Shown: positions 17,848 through 27,869, counted from the first letter of the stretch. The stretch: 64,000 nucleotides of DNA from Lacrimispora sphenoides JCM 1415 (GCF_900105615.1 NZ_LT630003.1:5236136-5300135); one strand, 5' to 3'. Notes: generated by a model not told the origin, from the sequence alone. Translations and numbers: made by a program.

Positions 17848-18726
17848 TTATCCGAAGATCTGCTTACGTAAGCGGCAGCCGGTAGGAGTTGCGGCCAGGC
17901 CGCCCTCTGAAGTTTCCTTTAAGGAGGCAGACATGAGATTGCCCACCTGCTTCATGGCAAAGATCACCTCATCTGCGGGAATGGCGCTTGTGATTCCGGC
18001 ACAGGCAAGCTCCGAAGCAGTAAATGCATTGGCTACTCCCATGGCATTGCGCTTGATACAGGGAACCTCTACCAGACCTGCCACCGGGTCACATACCAGG
18101 CCCATGGTATTTTTCAGGGCAATGGCGCAGCTGTCGGAAACCATCTGGGGCGTTCCGCCAAAGATTTCCGTAAGAGCTGCAGCAGCCATGGCGGACGCGG
18201 ATCCCACCTCGGCCTGGCACCCGCCCTCCGCTCCGGCGATGCTGGCGCATTTGGCAATGACCATACCAATGGCCGATGCAGTGAACAGGGACATGATGAT
18301 ATCATGCTTTGGTAAATCAAATTCGTCCATAACGGAAATGAGAGCTGCCGGAATGACACCGCAGGAGCCGGCTGTAGGAGCCGCCACGATCTGCCCCATG
18401 CAGGAATTGTATTCCGTCACGGCAAGAGCCATGCTAATGGCATTGCCAAGAAGATGGCCGTAATGGTTTTTTCCTTCCTCTACCGCCTTTTTTAATTTGG
18501 CGGCAGCTCCCCCGGAAAGTCCGCTGGAAGAACGAAGGGATTCATCCATGCCGTTTAACACAGACTGCCTCATAACCTCAAAACTGCTTTCCATGGTGGA
18601 GTAGACATCTTCCGGACTGGTCTCCATGTCCTCGGCCTGCTGCTCTAGCACAATTTCCGATATTTTTTTATTGGAAGATGAAGCGGCGGCTACAAGCTCT
18701 TCCACGGAATTATATTTTAATTGCAT
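17848..18726 (-). CDS. sdaAA: L-serine dehydratase, iron-sulfur dependent, alpha subunit
   Basis: A 292-residue alpha subunit of the two-subunit [4Fe-4S] serine dehydratase, which turns L-serine into pyruvate and ammonia. Cluster cysteines are visible in NSCMGQIVAAPTAGSCGVIP, in ECxG-like EGGCQAEVGSASAMAAAAL and in DPVAGLVEVPCIKRN. It is the second gene of the sdaAB-sdaAA operon; 13 bases separate the genes. The end (GCRLRKQIFG) is typical. Confidence 0.96.
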   Translation of the reverse strand: MQLKYNSVEELVAAASSSNKKISEIVLEQQAEDMETSPEDVYSTMESSFEVMRQSVLNGMDESLRSSSGLSGGAAAKLKKAVEEGKNHYGHLLGNAISMALAVTEYNSCMGQIVAAPTAGSCGVIPAALISVMDEFDLPKHDIIMSLFTASAIGMVIAKCASIAGAEGGCQAEVGSASAMAAAALTEIFGGTPQMVSDSCAIALKNTMGLVCDPVAGLVEVPCIKRNAMGVANAFTASELACAGITSAIPADEVIFAMKQVGNLMSASLKETSEGGLAATPTGCRLRKQIFG

Positions 18727-18739
18727 AGGTTCCTCCTGG

Positions 18740-19399
18740 TCAGTTTAATTTTAACAAAATCGTGTTGTATACATAAGGAATGGTTTGGATCTGGGAGACC
18801 AGGGACTGGTCAAAGTCAGAATCCATTTCAATGGTCATGATGGCAAGTCCGCGTTTTTCCTGCCTGTTTAAGCGGAAATTGCAGATGTTTGCATTGCCAA
18901 CGGCCACCAGGTTCGTCACATGGGCGATGATTCCGGGAACATCCTGATGCATGACGATCAGGGTGGTATTCTGCCCGGTAAAATAAACCTCCATGTCATT
19001 TACCTTGTTTATGACGATGTTGCCGCCTCCCACTGACGCTCCCTGGACGGAGATGGTACTGCCATGATCTGAGGTAAGGGTGACTAACGCTGTGTTTGGG
19101 TGGGCATTTTCAATGGTTCCGGTGTGGATCGTGACGGATATCCCTTGTTCCTTGGCTGTTTCAAGGCTTGTCCGGATTCCCGGGTCCCAGGGGTCCAGTT
19201 TTAAAATTCCGCCTACAATGGCTTTGTCTGTGCCGTGCCCTTTGTAAGTTTTTGCAAAGGAGCCGTGAAACAGGATATCTGCTTTTGCAACAGGAGCACC
19301 TAAAAGCAGGGCAGCCGTTTTACCGATGCGGGCAGCGCCGGCCGTATGGGAGCTGGAAGGCCCGATCATAACAGGCCCGATAATATCAAATACATTCAT
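18740..19399 (-). CDS. sdaAB: L-serine dehydratase, iron-sulfur dependent, beta subunit
   Basis: A 219-residue beta subunit. It starts MNVFDIIGPVMIGPSSSHTA, the hallmark SSSHTAGA loop, followed by the beta-domain (GSFAKTYKGHGTDKAIVGG) and a C-terminal ACT domain (about 145-219, NTTLIVMHQDVPGIIAHVTN) that probably senses serine. It is the first gene of the operon and lies 39 bases after the PHP phosphatase gene, so the three may be co-transcribed. Confidence 0.96.
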   Translation of the reverse strand: MNVFDIIGPVMIGPSSSHTAGAARIGKTAALLLGAPVAKADILFHGSFAKTYKGHGTDKAIVGGILKLDPWDPGIRTSLETAKEQGISVTIHTGTIENAHPNTALVTLTSDHGSTISVQGASVGGGNIVINKVNDMEVYFTGQNTTLIVMHQDVPGIIAHVTNLVAVGNANICNFRLNRQEKRGLAIMTIEMDSDFDQSLVSQIQTIPYVYNTILLKLN

Positions 19400-19438
19400 G
19401 GCAATTCTCCAATTCCAAGTATTGTGTCTCTCCTTTGC

Positions 19439-20236
19439 TTACAGGGGTTTGAATTCCGGTTTTCGTCGGCGGAACTCCGTATAATAGGAAAATCCGCATT
19501 GCTTAAGAAGTTCACCCGCTGTCTGAAAGTCTGCTCCTAAATCTTCCGGTATATGGGCGTCGGAACCGATTGTTATGATCTCCCCGCCTAATTCCTTATA
19601 GCGCTTTAAAATACCGGCACATGGGTTTGGCTGTCCGATCCCTTTCCGGAAACCGGCTGTATTGCATTCAATTCCTTTGCCCCGTTCGATAATCGCTCTT
19701 AAAATGTCATCTAAAATATCCCTGTATGCTTCGTAGCTGTAGTAACGAGCTTTATTCGGGCCATAACGGACGATGTAGTCGATATGGCCTGCTACGTCAT
19801 AGTTGTCAATATTTTTCACATTATCCAGTGTGGCCTGGAAATACTGAAGATATGCTTTTTGCTCCTCTCTTCCCTTAAAAAACTCCGGATAAGCAGGATC
19901 TTTTCTGTTAATAAAGTGGGTGGAGCCGATAACAAAATCAAAGGGATAGCTTGATAACAATTCCCTGTAATATTCTTTTAAATGGGTCTGAAGTCCCATT
20001 TCGATCCCTATGCGAAGGTCGATGCGGTCTTTGTATTCTTCCCTTAAGGCAGACATTGCTTCAAAATACTGGTCCGTCTGAAGGGTAAAATCGATGACAG
20101 AGTCCACGTCATAATCGTGGTGGTCCGTAACACAGAGGGAAGCCATTCCAAGACTTATGGCCCGTTCCAATTGGGTCCGCATTGGGGTTTTGGAGTCTCC
20201 TGAAAAATTTGTATGAAAATGATAATCTGGCAGCAT
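19439..20236 (-). CDS. PHP-domain phosphatase, histidinol-phosphatase (HisJ) family
   Basis: A 265-residue PHP-fold metallophosphatase. Metal ligands show in MLPDYHFHTNFSGD, CVTDHHDYD, EMGLQ, GSTHFI, VAGHIDYI and GSDAHIPEDLG. Family members of this length dephosphorylate histidinol phosphate, but no other his gene is nearby, so another small phosphoester is also possible. The gene precedes sdaAB on the same strand. Confidence 0.88.
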   Translation of the reverse strand: MLPDYHFHTNFSGDSKTPMRTQLERAISLGMASLCVTDHHDYDVDSVIDFTLQTDQYFEAMSALREEYKDRIDLRIGIEMGLQTHLKEYYRELLSSYPFDFVIGSTHFINRKDPAYPEFFKGREEQKAYLQYFQATLDNVKNIDNYDVAGHIDYIVRYGPNKARYYSYEAYRDILDDILRAIIERGKGIECNTAGFRKGIGQPNPCAGILKRYKELGGEIITIGSDAHIPEDLGADFQTAGELLKQCGFSYYTEFRRRKPEFKPL

Positions 20237-20435
20237 GGGGTTCTCCTTTCACAAATTAAATTCATTATAATCAATCTAAGGAAGAAAAGCAACGCAGGGA
20301 AGCGGAGTTTTTATGGAAAGGAATCTGACAAAGTAAAAAAAATCACCTTTTCAGCAAAATAATTAAATTTAATAATTCATTGACCTGGGATATACTTTAA
20401 GAAAACTACCGGTATGAATCAATCCGAACTTTCTT

Positions 20436-20464
20436 TTGACAACCCCTGCCAAACTCGCTAGAAT
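20436..20464 (+). promoter_or_regulatory. Promoter of the YesM/YesN-type genes
   Basis: TTGACA, 17 bases, TAGAAT, an excellent match to sigma-A. It sets the sensor-kinase start downstream, at 20499. The 20237-20435 stretch between the divergent genes has no gene. Confidence 0.8.
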
Positions 20465-20498
20465 AAGGGTGAAAAATCATATGAATGGGGAGGCTGCT

Positions 20499-22238
20499 AT
20501 GGCTGGTCTGATGGATGCATGGAAGAATATGAGGATTAAGACAAAAATCCTGATTATGTATTTAACGGTCGTATTATTATCCTTTGTAATCACCTTTTCG
20601 GTCATATCTGTCATTAACAGCTCCTACACGAAACGAGAAATTCTGGGAGCAGGAACTCAGACGGTCAGCGCCCTTAAGGGGAATTTGTCCCTGATCTTTG
20701 ATAATGTGACCCAGTTTTCAAACCTGATCTATTTTGACAGAAATGTTCAGGAGGCTTTAAGAAATGTGGATAACAGAGCCATTGATCCGTCTATCCAGAG
20801 AACCATCAAGCAAAGTCTGGTGAATATGATCCTGTCAGGGGAGTATATTTCCAGCGTTCTGATTATGGATTCCTATCATAATGTGTACAGCTCCTATAAA
20901 AAGACACCCAAGGGGATCTACGGAGAAAAGATCCTGGAGTCTGACTGGTACCGGAACTTAAGTGAGCACAGGGGAAACGGTTTTTTTATGAAAGGAAGCG
21001 AGGGGGTCATTGAATTCTATGGAGATACTCCTTATATTACCTATATCCGGGAAATCCGGGATGAAAATACATATAAGCCTTTGGCAATCCTGCTGGTTAC
21101 GGTCAATGAGGAAACAATACGCAATTACTTTAATGGGGTCAGCAATTCCAGTGACAGTGACTTTTATATCCTGGGCGATGAGGATGAATACATTGTGGCC
21201 CCTGGGAATCCCGGACAGCGGACCGGTGAAAACCGGCTGGTGATCACCCAGGACATCGGCATAGAAAACTGGAAGCTGGCCGGATCCTTTCAACTGGATA
21301 ATATGACAGCCATGGCGCCCTATTATTCCACCATTATCCTGCTGATTATGTGTATGAACGTTGCTTTTGTCTTTGTATGCTCGGTCATGCTCACCCGTTT
21401 TATCTTCCATCCCCTGTTAAAGGTGGAAAAGCATATGATGCTTGTGGAAAAAGGCCAGTTTGATGAGATGGAGGTGGACCGGCAGAAAGATGAAATCAAT
21501 AATCTGAAGCGGGTTTTTAATCATATGGCAAGATCCATAAAAAACCTGATCCAAAAGGTAAAGGAAGAAGAGCAGATCATTGCAAAGGTGGAACTGGATC
21601 TGCTTCAGGCCCAGATTAACCCTCATTTCCTGTACAATACCCTTGATGCGGTATCCGCTCTTGCTCTCATGCGGGATTATGATAATTGCTTTAAAATGAC
21701 TCAGGCTCTGGGTAGCTTTTACAGGAACAGCCTAAATAGCGGATTGGATTTTATTACGGTAAAGGATGAAATAAGCTGCATACAAAGCTACTTAACCATC
21801 TTAAATATCCGCTATGATAATGAAATAAAGGTAGAAGTGGATGTAGAAGAAGAGGTGAAGGACTGCAGGATATTAAAGCTGCTTTTACAGCCTTTGGTGG
21901 AGAACGCGGTCCATCATGGAATCAAGCCAAGGGAAGGAAAAGGAACCGTTTCCATCAAGGCCTTTTCCGATGAGGATGAAATTATTTTTCTGGTGTCTGA
22001 TGACGGGGTCGGCATGAGCGAGGAAAAGATCGAAGAAATCATGGAAGGCAGGACAGTGACCGGTAAGTCAGGATTCGGCCTTTATAACCTGATGCAGCGG
22101 ATTACCCTGTATCATGGGATCAGACAGCCGGTTCTTATCCATAGTGAGATCGGAAATGGAACGGAAATAGCAGTAAGAGTAAAGCGAATGGAAGCAAAGG
22201 GGTTGGAACATGGAGATCAAGGTACTGATTGTGGATGA
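20499..22238 (+). CDS. YesM-type sensor histidine kinase
   Basis: A 579-residue membrane sensor: helix at about 13-38 (ILIMYLTVVLLSFVITFSVI), an extracellular Cache-like domain (about 40-270), a second helix (STIILLIMCMNVAFVFVC), HAMP (about 305-355), the His_kinase domain with phospho-His in QAQINPHFLYNTLDAVSAL, and HATPase with QPLVENAVHHGIKP and DDGVGMSEEKI, SGFGLYNLMQRI. The ATG at 20499 follows GGGGAGG at five bases. It overlaps the response regulator by 29 bases. The neighbouring ABC importer is the likely target, so it probably senses an extracellular sugar, perhaps with the binding protein. Confidence 0.95.
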   Translation: MAGLMDAWKNMRIKTKILIMYLTVVLLSFVITFSVISVINSSYTKREILGAGTQTVSALKGNLSLIFDNVTQFSNLIYFDRNVQEALRNVDNRAIDPSIQRTIKQSLVNMILSGEYISSVLIMDSYHNVYSSYKKTPKGIYGEKILESDWYRNLSEHRGNGFFMKGSEGVIEFYGDTPYITYIREIRDENTYKPLAILLVTVNEETIRNYFNGVSNSSDSDFYILGDEDEYIVAPGNPGQRTGENRLVITQDIGIENWKLAGSFQLDNMTAMAPYYSTIILLIMCMNVAFVFVCSVMLTRFIFHPLLKVEKHMMLVEKGQFDEMEVDRQKDEINNLKRVFNHMARSIKNLIQKVKEEEQIIAKVELDLLQAQINPHFLYNTLDAVSALALMRDYDNCFKMTQALGSFYRNSLNSGLDFITVKDEISCIQSYLTILNIRYDNEIKVEVDVEEEVKDCRILKLLLQPLVENAVHHGIKPREGKGTVSIKAFSDEDEIIFLVSDDGVGMSEEKIEEIMEGRTVTGKSGFGLYNLMQRITLYHGIRQPVLIHSEIGNGTEIAVRVKRMEAKGLEHGDQGTDCG

Positions 22239-23778
22239 TGAAAAACTGGAACGGGTGCTGATCAAACGGGGATTTCCCTGGGAAGATCATGGATTTTCAG
22301 TCATCGGGGAGGCTTCCTCCGGTACGGAAGCATTGGAATTTATAAAATACAGAAAGCCGGAGTTGGTTATAACCGATATCAATATGTCCCATATGGATGG
22401 TCTGGAGCTTGCGGAACATATTTCAGCTTTGGATGAGAACATTCATGTAATCATGATCACAGGATACCGGGAATTTGAATATGCAAGGCGGGCGGTAAAG
22501 CTGGGGGTAGAGGATTTTCTGTTAAAGCCCATTGATATGAATGAGCTGAAGGAAATCGCTCTTAAGATCAGGGGAAAAATCATAAAGGAAAAGGACCACC
22601 GTAAGGAGGTGGAGATGTTAAAGCAGAGTGTGTCCGCCGACCAGGACATTTTAATGGAAAGCTTCTTTCAGCGGCTGGTGGAAAAGCGGACCAGTGAGGA
22701 GGAAGCGGAGAAAAAGCTTCTTGCCTATGGCTGTGAAGCGCTGTTAGAAGGGTGCTGCTGCCTAAACCTCCACTTAAAAGAGGAACAGTCAGGGGAAGCA
22801 GACGGCAGCCTCCATAAAAGGGCCATGGAACTCCTTGGCAGGGATCCTATTGACGGGACCATATCTTTTCTTCATTATATGAAAAATATTATCTTGTTTT
22901 GTACGGTCAGGCGATTAACGGACAGCGGGGAAATCGCATGGAAAATCCATCAAATGCTGAGGGAAAACAACATTGATTCCACCATTGGCATCAGCCGCAG
23001 CCATGAGGGCTATGAGGGAATTGCAGAAGCATTTGCCGAATCGGAACATGCCCTCAGCGCATCGGTGCTTTTAGGGAATAACAGGATTATCACATACGGA
23101 GAATATATGCATATTATGGAAAAAAATCCGGATAAGCTGTCCTTTGACTGGGAGGACTTCCTATTTTCCCTGACCAATGGAATTTCCGACAGGGTATCTG
23201 CTGCAATCGAGGATTATGTGGAAGGAGTCAGGAATTCAAGGGTAACGGAAGTGGAATATTTAAGGCTTACGGTTATGGATTTAATGTCCAAGGCCGGAAG
23301 CACCCTTAATAAGTATGGGGTCAGCTTGGAACAGCTCATAGGAGAAGACCGTCTGTATGAATCCATACAATCCATACAGACGGTGGAAGAGTGCCGGCCG
23401 TTTCTGGATGAATCCATCCATATGATTCTGAACTATCATAACAGCAAGAAATCAAAGCAGGGAAATAAGGTGGTAAACGAGGCCCTGGAATATATCGATA
23501 AAAACTTTTGCGATCCTGCTCTTACTCTTAAATCCGTAGCATCGGCTGTTTTTTCCAATGAAAGCTATTTAAGCAGAGTATTTAAAAAAGAGGCCGGACA
23601 GAGCCTGATTGAATATGTCCTGAAAAAAAGGATTGAAGAGAGCATCCGCCTTCTTAATACAACGGATTACAAAGTATACGAAATAGCAGAAAAGGTGGGA
23701 TTCCGGGATTCCCATTACTTTGGCATCTGTTTTAAAAAGCATGTGGGAGTAACCGTTAAGGAGTATAAGCAAAGGTAG
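22210..23778 (+). CDS. YesN-type response regulator with AraC DNA-binding domain
   Basis: A 522-residue regulator. The receiver domain (1-120) has VDDEK, phospho-acceptor Asp in ELVITDINMSHMDG and Lys in DFLLKPID; a long linker domain (about 130-400) follows; the C-terminal AraC-type double HTH (about 415-520) has DPALTLKSVASAVFSNESYL and YKVYEIAEKVGFRDSHYFG. It is translated from inside the kinase gene end. It probably activates the solute-binding protein and permease genes that follow. Confidence 0.95.
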   Translation: MEIKVLIVDDEKLERVLIKRGFPWEDHGFSVIGEASSGTEALEFIKYRKPELVITDINMSHMDGLELAEHISALDENIHVIMITGYREFEYARRAVKLGVEDFLLKPIDMNELKEIALKIRGKIIKEKDHRKEVEMLKQSVSADQDILMESFFQRLVEKRTSEEEAEKKLLAYGCEALLEGCCCLNLHLKEEQSGEADGSLHKRAMELLGRDPIDGTISFLHYMKNIILFCTVRRLTDSGEIAWKIHQMLRENNIDSTIGISRSHEGYEGIAEAFAESEHALSASVLLGNNRIITYGEYMHIMEKNPDKLSFDWEDFLFSLTNGISDRVSAAIEDYVEGVRNSRVTEVEYLRLTVMDLMSKAGSTLNKYGVSLEQLIGEDRLYESIQSIQTVEECRPFLDESIHMILNYHNSKKSKQGNKVVNEALEYIDKNFCDPALTLKSVASAVFSNESYLSRVFKKEAGQSLIEYVLKKRIEESIRLLNTTDYKVYEIAEKVGFRDSHYFGICFKKHVGVTVKEYKQR

Positions 23779-23812
23779 TAAAATTTCTAACCTTTTGGGT
23801 CAAAATATTTAA

Positions 23813-23841
23813 TTGAGTTAAAAAAAGAGTTTCGATATACT
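23813..23841 (+). promoter_or_regulatory. Promoter of the sugar ABC importer
   Basis: TTGAGT, 17 bases, TATACT. A TTTTGGGTCAAAATATTTAA stretch just upstream may contain the regulator's binding site. Confidence 0.6.
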
Positions 23842-23881
23842 GATATCAGAAGGAAACAAAGAAACCCAGGAGGAGATTGAG

Positions 23882-25207
23882 ATGAAAAAAAGTTTATTAA
23901 AAAGAGTTTCGGCCGTTGCACTTACGGTAGCTCTGGCTGCAGGTATGACAGGCTGTGGAAGCAAAGGCAGTGCGGCTCCGACGAACGCCGGCAGTTCAGG
24001 GGAGGGAAAGACAGAAAAGACCGTTTTAAATGTCTGGCACCAGTGGTCCAATGATACCAATGAACTAAAGAAAAAATATGACGAGGCGGTTGCCGCTTAT
24101 TTGGCAGAAAACCCCAATGTGGAAATCAACACCCAGACCCTGGATACGGAGGCTTATAAGACGAAGATATCCGCAGAGTTTGCAGGAGATGCAAAAGGAA
24201 TTGATGTGTTCTATTACTGGGGAGCAGGAACCGCGAGAAAGATGATCAATGCGGATAAACTCCTTCCTCTGGATTCCTATATCACAGATGATATTAAGGG
24301 AAAACTTCTGGAGGGCTCTACGGCAGCTTTTGAATACAATGGAAAAACTTATTCTCTTCCTTCCTTTTCCTGGTACATGACCTTATACTGCAATAAGGCC
24401 TTATTTGATCAGGCAGGAGCAGAGCTTCCAGATACATACGACAAACTGGTAACCGCAGTTGAAAAGCTGAAGGCTCTTGATGGGGTGACCCCTCTGGCTT
24501 CCGGCGCAAAGGATGGCTGGAATGCGGCATTCATCTATCAGGCACTGGCACTGAGGACCGTAGGGGCAGAGGAAATCAACAAGATGCTTTCCGGCCAGGC
24601 TCCCTTTGAAGGAGAGGGCTACGCGGAAGCGGCGGATAAGGTCCAGGAATTATACAAGATGGGGGCATTTGGGGCCAATCCTCTGGAGCAGGGCAATGAT
24701 GATGCCAATGCAGCCTTTGGAACCGGAAGGGCAGCCATGAGGCTTATGGGAAGCTGGTTTGCAAATGGAATTTATACAGATAAGGCCGTTACCATCAATC
24801 CGGAGGATGTGGTGGCAATGAAAATCCCCATGATTACCGGCAAAGGAAATGAAACCGATTATTGCGGCGGATTCGTAGAATCCTTCTGGGTAAACAAGAG
24901 CACGAAGAATCCGGATGAGGCAGCTAAATTCGCAATCTACATAAACGAAAAGATGGGTGAAGCTGCTTATGAGTCAGGCTCAGGGTTCAGCGGTTGGAAA
25001 ACAGAGGTGGATGAAAAGGGTTTAAATCCTCTTTTTGTACAGATCAAGGATCTCCTTTCCCAAGGAAAGACCTCAGTCCTTGCATGGGATACCTCTCTTG
25101 ATGCGGAACCTGCCACCATTCACAATGAACAGGTGCAGACCCTGTTCGCTCCAGGTGCCGATACAGGTGAGTTTATAAAGGAACATGAAGCAGCTATTAA
25201 TAAGTAA
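23882..25207 (+). CDS. Extracellular sugar-binding lipoprotein of ABC importer
   Basis: A 441-residue family 1 solute-binding protein. Lipobox ALAAGMTGCGSKG (Cys about residue 23), then a Ser/Gly linker and LNVWHQWSND typical of carbohydrate-binding proteins; TDYCGGFVESFWVNKSTKNPDEA is the hinge/C-lobe. It captures an oligo- or monosaccharide outside the cell; the substrate cannot be told. No ATPase gene follows, so the importer must use a shared MsmX/UgpC-like ATPase encoded elsewhere. A ribosome binding site (AGGAGGAG) is strong. Confidence 0.94.
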   Translation: MKKSLLKRVSAVALTVALAAGMTGCGSKGSAAPTNAGSSGEGKTEKTVLNVWHQWSNDTNELKKKYDEAVAAYLAENPNVEINTQTLDTEAYKTKISAEFAGDAKGIDVFYYWGAGTARKMINADKLLPLDSYITDDIKGKLLEGSTAAFEYNGKTYSLPSFSWYMTLYCNKALFDQAGAELPDTYDKLVTAVEKLKALDGVTPLASGAKDGWNAAFIYQALALRTVGAEEINKMLSGQAPFEGEGYAEAADKVQELYKMGAFGANPLEQGNDDANAAFGTGRAAMRLMGSWFANGIYTDKAVTINPEDVVAMKIPMITGKGNETDYCGGFVESFWVNKSTKNPDEAAKFAIYINEKMGEAAYESGSGFSGWKTEVDEKGLNPLFVQIKDLLSQGKTSVLAWDTSLDAEPATIHNEQVQTLFAPGADTGEFIKEHEAAINK

Positions 25208-25220
25208 GTAAGAGCAAAGG

Positions 25221-25257
25221 GGGTATCGCTTACAGAAACAGGCGATACCCATTTTTT
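25221..25257 (+). terminator. Attenuating hairpin between binding protein and permease
   Basis: GGGTATCGC pairs with GCGATACCC across twelve bases and is followed by ATTTTTT. At this place it would let the binding protein be made in excess over the permeases. Confidence 0.8.
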
Positions 25258-25275
25258 ATCCAAAGGAGATTGACC

Positions 25276-26169
25276 ATGAATAACATGTTGGGAAAAAAGA
25301 GCTTTGTGGCCTGTTTTGTGCTGCCTGCGCTCATCCTGTTTATCAGCTTTAGTATGATCCCCCTTTTTATTTCCGGAGCCTACAGTCTGTTCCAGTACGA
25401 TGGCATGGGGAAAATGAAGTTTATCGGACTTGGGAATTACATAAGGCTGTTTGCAGAGGACCGCCACTTTGTGAAGGCCGTTATAAATTCCTTTCTTTTA
25501 GTGGGCGCATCCTTACTCATTCAGCTGCCCATCTCCCTTTTTCTGGCAATGGTCCTTGCAAGGGGAGTAAAAGGAGAAAAGTTCTTTCGTACCGTTTACT
25601 TTTTGCCGGTGGTCATTTCCAGTATGGTGATCGGTCAGCTTTGGATGAAGATGTTCAACAGCGAATATGGGCTTTTAAACCATTTAATCCGTTCTCTGGG
25701 AGCCTCTGATTTCAGCTATTCCTGGCTCTCCAATCCCAAGACTGCATTTCTCTCCACTTTGATTCCTGCAGTGTGGCAGTATATTGGCTACCACATGCTG
25801 ATTTTTTATGCAGGGATCAAATCCATTTCTCAGGATTATTATGAGGCGGCTCAAATCGACGGTGCCAGTAAGTGGCAGGTGAATACAAAGATTACCCTGC
25901 CTCTCTTAGCGCCGGTGATTAAGACCTGCGTCATATTCTCCATTACCGGTTCCCTAAGGGCCTTTGACTTAATCTATGTCATGACCGGAGGCGGCCCAAA
26001 CCATGCCAGTGAAGTGCCTGCAACCCTGATGTACAACAATTTATTCCGCAGAGGCCTATATGGGTATGGAAGCGCACAGGCATTTTTCATTGTAGTGGAA
26101 TGCCTGCTGCTTACCTTTATTGTAAGCAGGCTGTTTAAAAAAGCGGAAGAAAATGCATCAGCTATATAA
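25276..26169 (+). CDS. Sugar ABC transporter permease (MalF/UgpA type)
   Basis: A 297-residue inner-membrane permease with six helices. The first is FVACFVLPALILFISFSMIP, and the EAA loop EAAQIDGASKWQVNTKITLPLL contacts the ATPase. The start at 25276 is chosen because AAGGAGAT lies nearby; a TTG six bases earlier is less likely. It pairs with the next gene to form the channel. Confidence 0.94.
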   Translation: MNNMLGKKSFVACFVLPALILFISFSMIPLFISGAYSLFQYDGMGKMKFIGLGNYIRLFAEDRHFVKAVINSFLLVGASLLIQLPISLFLAMVLARGVKGEKFFRTVYFLPVVISSMVIGQLWMKMFNSEYGLLNHLIRSLGASDFSYSWLSNPKTAFLSTLIPAVWQYIGYHMLIFYAGIKSISQDYYEAAQIDGASKWQVNTKITLPLLAPVIKTCVIFSITGSLRAFDLIYVMTGGGPNHASEVPATLMYNNLFRRGLYGYGSAQAFFIVVECLLLTFIVSRLFKKAEENASAI

Positions 26170-26185
26170 ATGAGGAGGCGGTCCT

Positions 26186-27007
26186 ATGAAGATGAAAAAA
26201 AAGATAAAGTTTTTGCTGCTGTGCCTCATTGCACTGACTCAGCTTTTTCCCTTATATTGGCTTTTTACCTTTTCCTTAAAAAGCAATGGAGAGATATTTG
26301 GAGAAAACCCCATCGGGCTTCCCCAGATCTGGAGATGGGAAAATTACGGAAATGCATTTACCCAGACAAACCTAATCCGGTACTTTTTAAACTCCGTATT
26401 CTATTCCATGGCAACCGTGGCCGTTGCTGGAATTTTATCTGCCATGGCTGCTTACGCCATAGCCAGAATGAAATGGAAGCTTAAATCCCTGGTATTTGGA
26501 ATTTTCGCATTGGGAATTATGATTCCGGCCCAGGCCGCACTGCTGCCCCTGTTTCAGGTACTTGATAAGACTGGTTTAAAGGGCGGATACTTAGGACTTT
26601 TGATTCCTTATATTGCGGGAGCTCTTCCCATGAGCATCATGATATTAATCGGATTTTACAAAAGCATACCCATAGAAATAGAAGAGGCAGCCTGTATTGA
26701 TGGCTGCGGGATTTTCCGGTGCTTTGCAACCATTATACTTCCCATCGTCAAGCCGGCGATTGCCACAGCTTCTATTTTTACATTTTTAGGGACCTGGAAC
26801 GAGTTAATGTTAGCCAATACCTTTGTGGACAGCGACCGTTACCGGACCTTGCCTGTGGGCATCATGTCCTTTGCAGGTCAATATTCCACTGATTGGGGGT
26901 TGATCGGAGCGGGCATGGTCATTGCCACTCTGCCCACCATTGTTATTTATTTTATACTGAGCAATCAGATTCAGGATAGCCTGGTTGCAGGTGCGGTGAA
27001 AGGATGA
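26186..27007 (+). CDS. Sugar ABC transporter permease (MalG/UgpE type)
   Basis: A 273-residue permease with six helices (KFLLLCLIALTQLFPLYWLF first) and EAA motif EEAACIDGCGIFRCFATIILPI. The C-terminal end SNQIQDSLVAGAVKG is typical of the carbohydrate uptake CUT1 family. GAGGAGG precedes the ATG. It ends the importer operon. Confidence 0.94.
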   Translation: MKMKKKIKFLLLCLIALTQLFPLYWLFTFSLKSNGEIFGENPIGLPQIWRWENYGNAFTQTNLIRYFLNSVFYSMATVAVAGILSAMAAYAIARMKWKLKSLVFGIFALGIMIPAQAALLPLFQVLDKTGLKGGYLGLLIPYIAGALPMSIMILIGFYKSIPIEIEEAACIDGCGIFRCFATIILPIVKPAIATASIFTFLGTWNELMLANTFVDSDRYRTLPVGIMSFAGQYSTDWGLIGAGMVIATLPTIVIYFILSNQIQDSLVAGAVKG

Positions 27008-27118
27008 TAAAATTATGCTTGATAAAAGAGGAAGAGGTTTATTGGGGCTGATGCTATGAATGAAGATTAGCTCCTGCATTCCTGCCAGTTGTAATATTCT
27101 GAAAGGTGAAAGGTACGT

Positions 27119-27646
27119 ATGAACATTATTATTGAGAAGGGAACAAAATACGACATTGATCAGCTTGAGCAGCTCTATGACGATCTGAATGATTTTCTGG
27201 AGACTGGCATTAACTATCCCGGTTGGAGGAAAGGTATATATCCGGCCCGTGAAGATGCAGTTAACGGTGTTGCAAATGAAAATCTTTATGTTGCAAAGGC
27301 TGCAGGAAAGATCGTAGGTTCATTGATATTAAGTCATGAGCCGGAGTCTGCTTATCATAAGGTGCAATGGGGGATAAATGCTGACTATTCCGATATATTT
27401 GTGATTTATACGTTTGCTGTTCATTCTGAATACCTTAAAAATGGAGTTGGCATGGCGCTGATGGATTTTGCAGTTCAACATGGGCTGAAAGAACACGCAA
27501 AAGCGATCCGCCTTGATGTTTATGACAAGAACTTACCTGCTGTTAAGCTGTATGAAAAATGTGGATTTACGTATGTGGACACCGTAGATCTGGGACTTGG
27601 AAACTATGGATTGCATTGGTTTAAGTTATATGAAAAAATATTGTAA
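27119..27646 (+). CDS. GNAT-family N-acetyltransferase
   Basis: A 175-residue acetyl-CoA-dependent acetyltransferase. It shows NLYVAKAAGKIVGSLIL (strand 4), FAVHSEYLKNGVGMALMDFA (the acetyl-CoA pyrophosphate loop, Q/RxxGxG-like NGVGMA) and KAIRLDVYDKNLPAVKLYEKCGF. The substrate is unknown. It is separate from the sugar operon and ends in its own terminator. Confidence 0.9.
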   Translation: MNIIIEKGTKYDIDQLEQLYDDLNDFLETGINYPGWRKGIYPAREDAVNGVANENLYVAKAAGKIVGSLILSHEPESAYHKVQWGINADYSDIFVIYTFAVHSEYLKNGVGMALMDFAVQHGLKEHAKAIRLDVYDKNLPAVKLYEKCGFTYVDTVDLGLGNYGLHWFKLYEKIL

Positions 27647-27664
27647 ATTTCTCCATGGCAAGAG

Positions 27665-27700
27665 CCGCCCGCTGATTTTCGATCAGCAGGGCGGTTTTTT
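27665..27700 (+). terminator. Terminator after GNAT gene
   Basis: CCGCCCGCTGAT pairs with ATCAGCAGGGCGG (one bulge) around TTTCG, then TTTTTT. Confidence 0.9.
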
Positions 27701-27869
27701 GGTTTGAACGGATATTGGTTTTACCTATATTTCACCAAAATTTTACATAATTTTTAAAAAACATTGAAAAAGCAATTCCGCCTATGTTATATTTTAAACT
27801 GTGCGTCTTCCGGAGAGAGGAAGGCGTGCTGGAATAAAAACATAATCAGTGTTTATAAGGAGGTACTAC